Shown one piece after another: positions 32,877 to 39,844 of a DNA stretch of 39,844 nucleotides. Both the position numbers and the translations under genes were made by a program. The notes below the pieces were generated by a model. It saw only the letters and a program-made list of their open reading frames with translations. It did no database searches and was not told where the DNA came from. Source of the DNA: Atopobium sp. (GTDB lineage Bacteria; Actinomycetota; Coriobacteriia; Coriobacteriales; Atopobiaceae); NCBI GenBank assembly GCA_015258785.1, contig JABZHP010000005.1, positions 1-39,844 on the forward strand. Direction: 5' to 3'. Within the stretch, counting starts at the first letter, position 1, and each line of letters starts with the position of its first letter.

Positions 32877-32902
32877 CTTAAAACAGCAAAAACACCACAA
32901 GA

Positions 32903-33547
32903 TTACTTAACTAAATCTATAACACGCTCAGGATTTGCCATAAAGTCCAAATGTTCTTCCCCTAATCGGAAGCTAATAATTTCCGATACACGACTATCTT
33001 CTTTTATAATTTCGAAATCTCCGTCAGCTGGGCTATAGCGGCCATAATAACCATCTGATTGATAGCTTGGAGGCCATCCATTTGTTCCTGCAACTGTCCA
33101 AACCAAGCACGGTAATTTTTGCTTATTCATTTCTTGTAACAACCCAGCGTTCCTTGTTTGAATCCACATTTTTGGAGTTCCAAGATAAGACCCAATGGCG
33201 AATAGTCCTAAATCTTGCTCAACAGTTCCAAGAACAACTCCATGAGAACTTATTGTCCAATAGAGCGTTATGTTCATTACTATTGGACCAGCTTCGCTAA
33301 CGCCTAAAAACGGACCAGCTATCTCTGTATCTTCCAAATCAATGTTATCAACAGAGGTAAAATCTGACTTTGAACCATTTTTCTTATTCTCATATTGTTG
33401 CACAACATACTGAGCTGCCTGCTTTTTTAACTCTGGTAGCCTCATAGTATTCAGCTTAAAAAACCAGTTATTTATTAACAAACCACAAATAACAAGAACT
33501 ACTAATAATGACAGACCTTTTATAACTCTTTTCCTACGCTGCATCAT
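32903..33547 (-). CDS. Membrane-anchored protein of unknown function, partner of the papain-like protein
   Basis: A 214-aa protein with a basic N-terminus (MMQRRKRVIKG) and a single membrane helix at about residues 12-30, leaving an extracytoplasmic domain of about 180 residues. I do not recognise the family. The domain has an LPCLVWTVAGTNGWPPSY stretch and a single cysteine. The start overlaps the upstream protease gene by 14 bp and has a GAGGTGA ribosome site inside it, so the two are made together. It could be an inhibitor, immunity-type or assembly partner of the protease; none of these is shown by sequence. Confidence 0.75.
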   Translation of the reverse strand: MMQRRKRVIKGLSLLVVLVICGLLINNWFFKLNTMRLPELKKQAAQYVVQQYENKKNGSKSDFTSVDNIDLEDTEIAGPFLGVSEAGPIVMNITLYWTISSHGVVLGTVEQDLGLFAIGSYLGTPKMWIQTRNAGLLQEMNKQKLPCLVWTVAGTNGWPPSYQSDGYYGRYSPADGDFEIIKEDSRVSEIISFRLGEEHLDFMANPERVIDLVK

Positions 33548-35561
33548 CTGTCACCTCACTTAAGTCTGTGGCCGGTACTGACACAGGAACAATATTTGGA
33601 TTTAAGACTTTTCTTGCAATGCCTTTTTGATCAAATTCATACACGACACCGTCTATTCTTGCCTTTTGTCCAACTATCATTGAACCCTTAGGTCCACCGT
33701 AAGGAACATTTTTCTCAGTTCTAAAGAAGAACTTGCCTTCAAGCGTTGCAAACCATCCAATTTGCATAGCGCCAGAAGATTCATCTAAATGGAATATATA
33801 ACCACCGTCTATAAGCCTACCTAGATGCATTGTGCCTGTATAATTGAAGTAATACCATTCTCCCTTTATATATTGCCATCCTGTTTGTATAACGCCATTA
33901 GAATCTGCATAATACCAAGGGTAGCCTACTCTAAACCAGCCAAGAGCCATAGAGCCGTTATCAGCAAAATAATATTTGTATCCATTTATTGTTTGAAAAC
34001 CGGTAAGCATCTTTCCTGAGGAATCAAGATAAAACCAATAACCTCTATCATTAACCCAGCCTGTTTGCATTTTTGCAGAGTCATTAAAGAAATAATAGCT
34101 ACCTTCTATTTCTTTCCAACCTGTTTGAGCAGATCCATCGCTGTTGAGGTAATACCAAACACCATTCCATTTAAACCATTGAGAGTAAGCCATAAGGCCA
34201 TTATCTTGAAGAAAATACCATTTTCCATCAACAAATACCCAGCCTTTTTGCATAACTCCAGTAGGCGCTAGATAATACCAACCCTCTGATTCATGAAGCC
34301 AACCTCTTTGAAGATGACTTTCATTGCTAAAAAAGTAATATTGTCCTAAAATACCCTCCCACCCAATACACTTTTTTGCATCACCATTAACAAATTGATA
34401 CCACGTCGTACCACCATCAGGACTTTGATATCCATTTAAAAGATTTACACTAGTTAAATCAAGAACACCCATCCCCTCTTCGCTATATCTAAAGAAACCC
34501 AATGGTCCTGGTGTTAAAATATTAATTCGATTAAATGCAGTATCCTGTACATAAATTGACTCGATTCCGTCTCCGTATAAATATCCACATGCGGCAACGC
34601 TATGTCCAGATTCCCATAGCTTCATACCATCTTGTGCTCCATCAATGATTGAAGGTGATAGCCTCACAATACAAGGAAATCCCAAATCAATATGCTGTTT
34701 AAATTTATCGAGAGGTATATTAGCAACATTAATGCCATCAACTCTAAAATTCGTCTGCCTATAAAAAAACTTATTCATCGCAGCAATTTCATCTATCGGC
34801 CATCCAGAAGCCTTTAATGTTCCTTTCATATCTTTAGCTATTTCCTCTGGCGAAGGAGTTGAGGATTTTGTAAGATATGACCCAACCGTCCAAGCTGCTG
34901 CTGCCCAGCAAATCGGTTTTTTACCTTGGTAATAACTAGGTAAATTTAAAAGGACTTTTTGCATTTCAATTCCTTGAATTGTATTTGTCGATTGCATACC
35001 TCCAGTATTATTTAAAGAAATACTTTGCCAGTTAAATGTAGAAAAGAAATTTTTTAAAACATTTTGACAGGTCAAATCAAAATCATCGATACCTTTTGTT
35101 TCACCTGAAGACGTCGAGATAAATATGTTTCCATCTGTATAAAAACAATCATCTCCAATATCTATAAACAAGCCCTTAGTCATGTATTGCCTAGAATTAT
35201 TTAACAACTCCACCGACGATATAGACGAACAAAAAGAATATTCATCTCTACTAGAATCATAAATTGCAATAATCTTTGCGACTATATTTTCACCAGAATA
35301 AATTGGGAAATGAATTATAGAACGTTCAACTAAACCGTTTGTAGAATATATATATTCTGGTATATATCCTTTAATCTCAAATTCATTTGATTCAACGGAG
35401 ATGCCATTTGCATCAAGTAATGCGGGAATTACCTTAGCAGCAACCTCCTTGACCTCAAACAAGGGTAAGTCTTTTGCAAAAACGCATAATGGAGAAAGAA
35501 GGATTAAAAGAACAATTACTAAGCTAGCAATAAAACCGTAACGAATGTTAGAGTAACGCAT
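33534..35561 (-). CDS. Secreted papain-like cysteine protease with cell-wall-binding repeats
   Basis: A 675-aa exported protein. Residues 1-29 are a signal peptide ending VFA. Residues about 205-375 resemble a papain-like (C39-type) peptidase: Gln212 and Cys218 in YYQGKKPICWAAA, His320 in SGHSVAACGY and Asp340 in VQDTAF. Residues about 386-650 are some ten aromatic cell-wall-binding repeats of about 20 residues (for example GWVFVDGKWYFLQDNG), as in choline- or glucan-binding proteins. The preceding region (30-200) may be a propeptide. A GGAGG ribosome site fixes the start. The gene is clearly more AT-rich than its housekeeping neighbours, suggesting acquisition. The target substrate is unknown. 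Confidence 0.83.
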   Translation of the reverse strand: MRYSNIRYGFIASLVIVLLILLSPLCVFAKDLPLFEVKEVAAKVIPALLDANGISVESNEFEIKGYIPEYIYSTNGLVERSIIHFPIYSGENIVAKIIAIYDSSRDEYSFCSSISSVELLNNSRQYMTKGLFIDIGDDCFYTDGNIFISTSSGETKGIDDFDLTCQNVLKNFFSTFNWQSISLNNTGGMQSTNTIQGIEMQKVLLNLPSYYQGKKPICWAAAAWTVGSYLTKSSTPSPEEIAKDMKGTLKASGWPIDEIAAMNKFFYRQTNFRVDGINVANIPLDKFKQHIDLGFPCIVRLSPSIIDGAQDGMKLWESGHSVAACGYLYGDGIESIYVQDTAFNRINILTPGPLGFFRYSEEGMGVLDLTSVNLLNGYQSPDGGTTWYQFVNGDAKKCIGWEGILGQYYFFSNESHLQRGWLHESEGWYYLAPTGVMQKGWVFVDGKWYFLQDNGLMAYSQWFKWNGVWYYLNSDGSAQTGWKEIEGSYYFFNDSAKMQTGWVNDRGYWFYLDSSGKMLTGFQTINGYKYYFADNGSMALGWFRVGYPWYYADSNGVIQTGWQYIKGEWYYFNYTGTMHLGRLIDGGYIFHLDESSGAMQIGWFATLEGKFFFRTEKNVPYGGPKGSMIVGQKARIDGVVYEFDQKGIARKVLNPNIVPVSVPATDLSEVTDDAA

Positions 35562-35646
35562 TACGTACCTCCAAGCATTAGTGGTACTGCTTTCTTTATA
35601 CTTCTATAGTAATAAAAACAATTTTTTCTAAAAGAATATGATAGGT

Positions 35647-35681
35647 AAATGGCTAAAAAATGGTGTTAAATGGATAAATGA
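35647..35681. repeat. Helically phased AAATGG repeats upstream of the protease gene
   Basis: AAATGG or AAATGA occurs at 35647, 35658, 35668 and 35676, so at 8-11 bp steps on one DNA face, about 90-120 bp before the protease ATG. It may be an activator or architectural-protein site; chance in AT-rich DNA is possible. A -10-like TATAAA lies near 35600 on the minus strand. Confidence 0.35.
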
Positions 35682-35731
35682 CAGTCCATGCTCCATTACT
35701 ATTGTCATAACAAGTATTCACATTACGAATA

Positions 35732-35784
35732 ACAAGGGGGTTTCTCATCATAGGAAAAGTCCCTTGTAATTGGTTTGAAACCCC
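35732..35784 (-). promoter_or_regulatory. Two overlapping, mutually exclusive hairpins upstream of the protease gene
   Basis: ACAAGGG (35732-35738) can pair with CCCTTGT (35761-35767), and GGGGTTTC (35737-35744) can pair with GAAACCCC (35777-35784). The two pairings share bases 35737-35738 and interleave, so only one can form. It lies between the 77-aa gene and the protease gene, and could be an attenuator or the 3' end of the uvrC transcript. No strong T run follows. Confidence 0.4.
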
Positions 35785-35821
35785 AAAGTTGCATCTACCT
35801 ATAACTATAGAGATAGAACTT

Positions 35822-36055
35822 TTACAAATTGTGCTTCTTCATCCTTTGCTCAAAGAGCTCGTTGATGATCTTTGACATCTCTTCAACTTGTTGAGTACTA
35901 GGTTCATCCTCAAATGCAGTGTAAAGCTCTGGATGCTTCTGAGCAATATATTCGCAAGACTTGCTTGTTGCATGACCACGAACAAAGAACGGAATACGCT
36001 TAATGTAGTCAGGATTTACCAGTGCCAAGATCTTCTCGTCTACTGTTTTACTCAT
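35822..36055 (-). CDS. Small conserved-looking protein of unknown function after uvrC
   Basis: A 77-aa soluble, charged protein (MSKTVDEKILALVNPDY...). I do not recognise a family. It has an amphipathic C-terminal helix (VEEMSKIINELFEQRMKKH) and no membrane segment. I choose ATG 36055, which has a GGAGG site 7 nt upstream; a longer frame to 36073 lacks one. This start lies 8 bp inside the end of uvrC, so translation is coupled and a real gene is likely. Composition is like uvrC rather than the AT-rich protease gene. Confidence 0.75.
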   Translation of the reverse strand: MSKTVDEKILALVNPDYIKRIPFFVRGHATSKSCEYIAQKHPELYTAFEDEPSTQQVEEMSKIINELFEQRMKKHNL

Positions 36056-38105
36056 GAGTTCCTCCCCTTGCATCTAACTTCTCATGTACAGTCATGGAAG
36101 ATTCTTCCCAAGCTTTGAGTTCTTCATAAATAGTTTCTGCCAAATTCACAGAAACACCTTTTACCTGAGAGATATCCTCAACACTTGCAGCCTTTAAGCG
36201 CTTAAAAGAGCCAAAATGGCGCATGATATCTTTTTTACGTTTAGGTCCTACACCAGGGATTTCATCCAGAATAGAGACAGTCATTGCCTTATCTCTTAGC
36301 TCACGATGGAAAGTAATCGCAAAACGGTGAGATTCGTCACGGACTTGCTTGATAAGGTACAAAGAAGCAGATCCTGTAGGCAACACAATTGGCGTGTCAT
36401 CCCAAGGCACAAAGACTTCCTCATCAGACTTGGCAAGGCCGCAGACAGGAATATCCAAGCCTAGCTCGTTAAGCTGATTGATAGCGGCGGTCAGCTGAGG
36501 CTTACCACCATCAACTACCAGCAAATCAGGTCGTGAGCCAAAGCGCTCATCTGCCATGCGTTCCGGGCTATACCTTCTACCCAGGACCTCTGTCATTGAG
36601 ACAAAGTCGTTTGCCTCATCAAGCTCAGCGCGGATCTTAAAGCGACGATACTGACTCTTATCAGCCTTTCCGTTAGTAAAGACCACCATAGATGCAACAG
36701 TAAAGTTGCCATGAAGCGTAGAGATATCAAAGCACTCAATGCGCAGCGGCGGCGCATCAAGCGCAAGTGCACTTTCAAGCTGAAGAAGTGCCTGGTTAGT
36801 GCGGTCATCAGCATAGCCCGTGCGAATCATGTGGCGCATCAGTGCATGACGAGCGTTAGCAGAAGCCATCTGAAGAAGACGGAACTTCTCGCCACGTTGT
36901 GGGTGGTGAAGCACGCAGTTGTGGCCTCGTTTTTGTGTCAACCACTCGGACAAAACCTCGGCGTCGAGAAGATCGATGGGCAGATTAACCTCTGCTGGAA
37001 TGTCAGCGGTTTCGTCGTAGTAGCGCTTCAAGAAGCCCGAAACCAGCTCTTCCTCGGAAACGTCCAAGCCTTTGTCCAGAATAAACTCAACTGAACGGAT
37101 GGTACGACCTTCTCGCACAACAAACACGCAGGCAGCGGAGATAGTTTCTTCTCGGTAAATGCCAATGAGGTCAATGTTGACTGAGGTAGGAAACGTGACT
37201 TGCTGGCGGTCATCAAGATCAGAGAGTGAAGTCAGACGGGACTTGAGCCTAGCCGCCTTCTCAAAATCTAGGTCAGCGGCAGCTTCTTGCATCTGGTCTT
37301 TGAGCTCAGAGACAATCTCGGAGCGATTTCCGCGAAGGAAGTTTTCTACCTGTCTGACGTTCTTTGCATATGAAACGGTATCAATGGCTCCCACGCACAC
37401 ACCAGGACCCTTGCCTACGTGGTAGTCGAAACAGGGATGCCCCTTCTTTGCCAGCAGCAGATTAGCAACGGCTGCGCCGTCAGGGTCTTTTTCTAGCAGG
37501 CGCTTAGCACGCTTCCACTCAACACACGTAGCAGAGCAGATAGGCACTACTTTTCTGAGCGTCTCGATAGTCTGGCGCGCGGCGTATGAATCAGTGTAGG
37601 GACCAAAATAGCGCGTACCCTTCTTGTGTTTCTCGCGCGTGTATTTAATTGCTGGGAAAGTATCTGACTCGGTAATGGCAATGTAGGGATAGCTCTTATC
37701 GTCTTTAAAGTCCACGTTAAAGTACGGACGATACTGAGCGATAAGATTGCGCTCCAGCACCAGTGCTTCGTGCTCGTTTTCTACCACAATGTAGTCAAAA
37801 CTGCGCACGACCTGCATCATCAGTGGAATCTTGGCGCGGTCGTCTTGAAGCGTAACGTACTGCCTCATACGAGCACGCAGGTTCTTAGCTTTTCCTACAT
37901 ATATAACCTTGCCAGCTCCATCTTTCCAGAGGTAGCAACCTGGATCAGTTGGTACCTGATCAACCTGCTCCCTAATAGATACCAGGTCATCTGAGGGTTC
38001 AGAAGAAAATGACGGCGCAAGTCCCGGCGCCCCCGAAGGCACATAGCTGGGGTCAAGGTTGTTGTGAGAACTGTCTTTACCGTTTTTTGCGCCGCTTCTG
38101 GCCAT
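36048..38105 (-). CDS. uvrC: Excinuclease ABC subunit C
   Basis: A 685-aa nucleotide excision repair nuclease that makes both cuts around a lesion with UvrA and UvrB. Domains in order: GIY-YIG nuclease (PTDPGCYLWKDGAGKVIYVG near residue 52), UVR UvrB-binding motif (about 265-300, AAADLDFEKAARLKSRL), RNase H-like nuclease (IECFDIS to VVDGGKPQL), and C-terminal helix-hairpin-helix pairs (IPGVGPKRKKDIM). An N-terminal extension of about 45 Ser/Pro-rich residues precedes the first domain. The ATG lies 1 bp after the murJ stop. In many actinobacteria rapZ follows uvrC, which is not the case here. Confidence 0.96.
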   Translation of the reverse strand: MARSGAKNGKDSSHNNLDPSYVPSGAPGLAPSFSSEPSDDLVSIREQVDQVPTDPGCYLWKDGAGKVIYVGKAKNLRARMRQYVTLQDDRAKIPLMMQVVRSFDYIVVENEHEALVLERNLIAQYRPYFNVDFKDDKSYPYIAITESDTFPAIKYTREKHKKGTRYFGPYTDSYAARQTIETLRKVVPICSATCVEWKRAKRLLEKDPDGAAVANLLLAKKGHPCFDYHVGKGPGVCVGAIDTVSYAKNVRQVENFLRGNRSEIVSELKDQMQEAAADLDFEKAARLKSRLTSLSDLDDRQQVTFPTSVNIDLIGIYREETISAACVFVVREGRTIRSVEFILDKGLDVSEEELVSGFLKRYYDETADIPAEVNLPIDLLDAEVLSEWLTQKRGHNCVLHHPQRGEKFRLLQMASANARHALMRHMIRTGYADDRTNQALLQLESALALDAPPLRIECFDISTLHGNFTVASMVVFTNGKADKSQYRRFKIRAELDEANDFVSMTEVLGRRYSPERMADERFGSRPDLLVVDGGKPQLTAAINQLNELGLDIPVCGLAKSDEEVFVPWDDTPIVLPTGSASLYLIKQVRDESHRFAITFHRELRDKAMTVSILDEIPGVGPKRKKDIMRHFGSFKRLKAASVEDISQVKGVSVNLAETIYEELKAWEESSMTVHEKLDARGGTHE

Positions 38106-38106
38106 G

Positions 38107-39844
38107 CTATGACCTTACGCGAGAAACCAGTGAACGAAGCATGGCAGACTCTGGTGATTTGAGGAGGATTGCCAAGCCATAGGTAACCAAAACAGCTGGA
38201 ATACCTGCAAAGATGCAATACAGCACGCCGTAAAGTGCTCGTCCATCTGGTGCGCCAATAACAGCGCGCAGACCCACCATAATCAGAAGTGCCGCAGCTG
38301 ATCCTGTGAGGCCAAAAAGAATTGAGCGGACAAACGCAAACACCATAGACTTAAGTCCAATCTGACCAAGGTGCTTACGCAAGCTAATCAACATAATGGT
38401 GTCAATAACCACGTAGAAGATGGCCGAGGTAGTTGCTACAAACATCATGCCAAAGTGAGAAGTACCCACCAGCAGCACCAAAACCTGGACGACGGAACCA
38501 AGCGTTGCAGAAACAGCGTAGAGCGTCATGCGACGCATAGCAGAACAGACTTTTTGCAGGTACATACCAATGCCATACAGAGGCAAAGCAAGCGACTGAC
38601 CAATCAAGAATTGCTGGGTCAACAGCAGCTGATCTTCAGTGAACTTGCTGGCTCCAATAATAGAAACAAGAGGCATCGAGAAGATCATGAGGTACATCAT
38701 GAACGGTACGGTAAAGAAAAGAATCTGGTTGATACCGTGCTTGAAGTCCTTCTTGAACTGATCCATATTCTCTTTTGCCCAGCTATCGGACAGCTCCGTA
38801 AAGAGGGTTGTAGTAATAGGCACCGTCAAAATGGAATAGGGCAGCGTATACCAAAGACGAGCGTATGCCGCAATGGAAGCGCCAGATGCAGAAACGCTGA
38901 GCTGTGAGCTTGTCTGAACCGACATAGTTACAAACGTGGCAACCACAACAATCAGAGCAGGCGCGCCAATCTTAAGCGTCTCTTTAAGCGCAGGGTCTTT
39001 GAGGTTAATTCTCCACGAGAGCTTAATCCCCTTGCGTTTAAGTGATGGAACCTGAATCAGAACCTGAATCAATACGCCCAGTGGATTTCCCAATGCAAGA
39101 ATAAGAAGACCCAGCTCAAGGTTAGTGTTAACCAAGAAAGCATACGCAAAGAACGAGGCTGTAGTCACAAAGTTATTAAAAATAGGAGCCGCGGCTGGCC
39201 AGAGGTAGTCTCTTTCTGCATTCAAAACACCAGAGAAAATGGTGGAGAAGCAGTACAGCATAACCTCAATAACAAAGAACCTAAAGAAGTACACTGCCAG
39301 CGTTGGGTCAAAATCAGCACCTGCCGAGAAGGACTGTGTATACACCACTTCTGCAGCAAAGAAGAAACCTAGAACAGCAACAAGTCCAGTTGCGACAACA
39401 ACAATGGAAAGCAGGTTGGAGGTGTAAGCATTTGCCTCATCCTGTCCAACTTTTTTCTTAATAGAGAGATATACCGGCAAGAAAGCTGTGGTGAGCATTC
39501 CCGCACCAACAAGCTCATAGAGCTGGTCAGGAAGGGTGTTTGCAATGGAATAGCAGCTTGCAAGAACGGTTGCGCCCATAGCAAATGCCTGAGCCCAGGT
39601 TCTTAAAAAGCCCGTAATACGGCTAATCAGAACAAGTACGCTCATCATAGAGGTAGAACGACTTAAGTCTTTTTGCTTAGAAGCATCCTCTTCATCAGAA
39701 GAAGCCTCTTCACTATAAGAATTACCTGCGTCGAAGTTGCCGTCTGACACAGAGCTGTTATCTGCCTCAGAGTTATCCTCTTCAGCAGCAGCCTCTTCGA
39801 GTTTCTGACTTACAATCTGCTCAAAGGCTTCATCCTCAATTGGT
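38107..39844 (-). CDS. murJ: Lipid II flippase MurJ (5' end outside the window)
   Basis: A membrane protein of the MOP superfamily that moves lipid II across the membrane for peptidoglycan synthesis, with about 14 helices from about 40 residues after the GTG at 39750. The first helix region (MMSVLVLISRITGFLRTWAQ) with the SRxxGxxR-type motif is characteristic of MurJ. A GTG at 39750 could be a start, but it has no ribosome site and the frame stays open for another 31 codons to the window edge, coding an acidic, Glu-rich stretch. I therefore treat the gene as partial, with a long cytosolic N-terminal extension. Confidence 0.9.
   Translation of the reverse strand, partial: PIEDEAFEQIVSQKLEEAAAEEDNSEADNSSVSDGNFDAGNSYSEEASSDEEDASKQKDLSRSTSMMSVLVLISRITGFLRTWAQAFAMGATVLASCYSIANTLPDQLYELVGAGMLTTAFLPVYLSIKKKVGQDEANAYTSNLLSIVVVATGLVAVLGFFFAAEVVYTQSFSAGADFDPTLAVYFFRFFVIEVMLYCFSTIFSGVLNAERDYLWPAAAPIFNNFVTTASFFAYAFLVNTNLELGLLILALGNPLGVLIQVLIQVPSLKRKGIKLSWRINLKDPALKETLKIGAPALIVVVATFVTMSVQTSSQLSVSASGASIAAYARLWYTLPYSILTVPITTTLFTELSDSWAKENMDQFKKDFKHGINQILFFTVPFMMYLMIFSMPLVSIIGASKFTEDQLLLTQQFLIGQSLALPLYGIGMYLQKVCSAMRRMTLYAVSATLGSVVQVLVLLVGTSHFGMMFVATTSAIFYVVIDTIMLISLRKHLGQIGLKSMVFAFVRSILFGLTGSAAALLIMVGLRAVIGAPDGRALYGVLYCIFAGIPAVLVTYGLAILLKSPESAMLRSLVSRVRS

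Larger units (their letters stand above)
32481..32902. other. Regulatory region upstream of the sat-nan cluster
   Basis: A 422-bp AT-rich stretch with no credible gene. In order of rising position it holds two GCCAC/GTGGC palindromes, a -10-like TATAGT on the minus strand (32554-32559), a GAAGAAA/TTTCTTC inverted repeat, a plus-strand terminator-like hairpin, a pair of 21-bp-phased direct repeats next to a minus-strand TTGACA (32773-32778), and a hairpin at 32844-32876. Confidence 0.6.

Overview
The window looks like chromosome from a member of the Coriobacteriia (Actinomycetota), most likely an Atopobium/Lancefieldella/Olsenella-type oral or gut anaerobe. The reasons are the actinobacterial rapZ-whiA-gap-pgk-tpiA-secG gene order, the twin-arginine lipoprotein signals and the overall protein style. 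This placement is inference from gene content; no 16S rRNA is present. All 31 protein genes I accept, and both tRNAs, are read from the minus strand, so along the DNA the layout below runs against transcription.

Positions 1-5751 hold housekeeping and envelope genes: prs, glmU, tRNA-Gln, a cytosolic peptidoglycan-binding-domain protein that resembles a dead amidase (CwlM-like), a polyprenyl diphosphate synthase and galE. A 768-bp non-coding stretch (5752-6519) is filled with 30-31 bp modular repeats and a duplicated 121-bp block. Next come two partner-switching regulators (a fused STAS/anti-sigma kinase and a PAS-GAF-PP2C phosphatase) and tRNA-Leu. Positions 10007-16046 carry an oligopeptide ABC transporter whose two ATPases are fused in one chain. 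Positions 16470-21952 carry secG, tpiA, pgk, gap, whiA and rapZ.

Positions 21999-32480 form an accessory block that reads as a sialic acid import and catabolism cluster. It has a four-gene family-5 ABC transporter with a permease-ATPase fusion (the SatABCD layout), two CE7-type acetyl esterases of which one has lost its nucleophile, then NanA-type lyase, NanK-type ROK kinase and NanE epimerase. The pathway would bring in O-acetylated or free sialic acid, split it to ManNAc and pyruvate, phosphorylate ManNAc and epimerise it to GlcNAc-6-P. No sialidase, NagA or NagB is in the window. The cluster ends 46 bp before rapZ.

Positions 32481-35821 are AT-rich and hold a secreted papain-like protease with about ten cell-wall-binding repeats, an overlapping membrane-anchored partner gene, and several regulatory-looking repeats, including a pair that fits the LytTR response-regulator consensus. 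From 35822 the housekeeping genes resume: a 77-aa unknown protein overlapping uvrC, uvrC itself, and a MurJ lipid II flippase that runs off the right edge. In many actinobacteria uvrC sits next to rapZ, so the 14 kb between them looks like an insertion or rearrangement.
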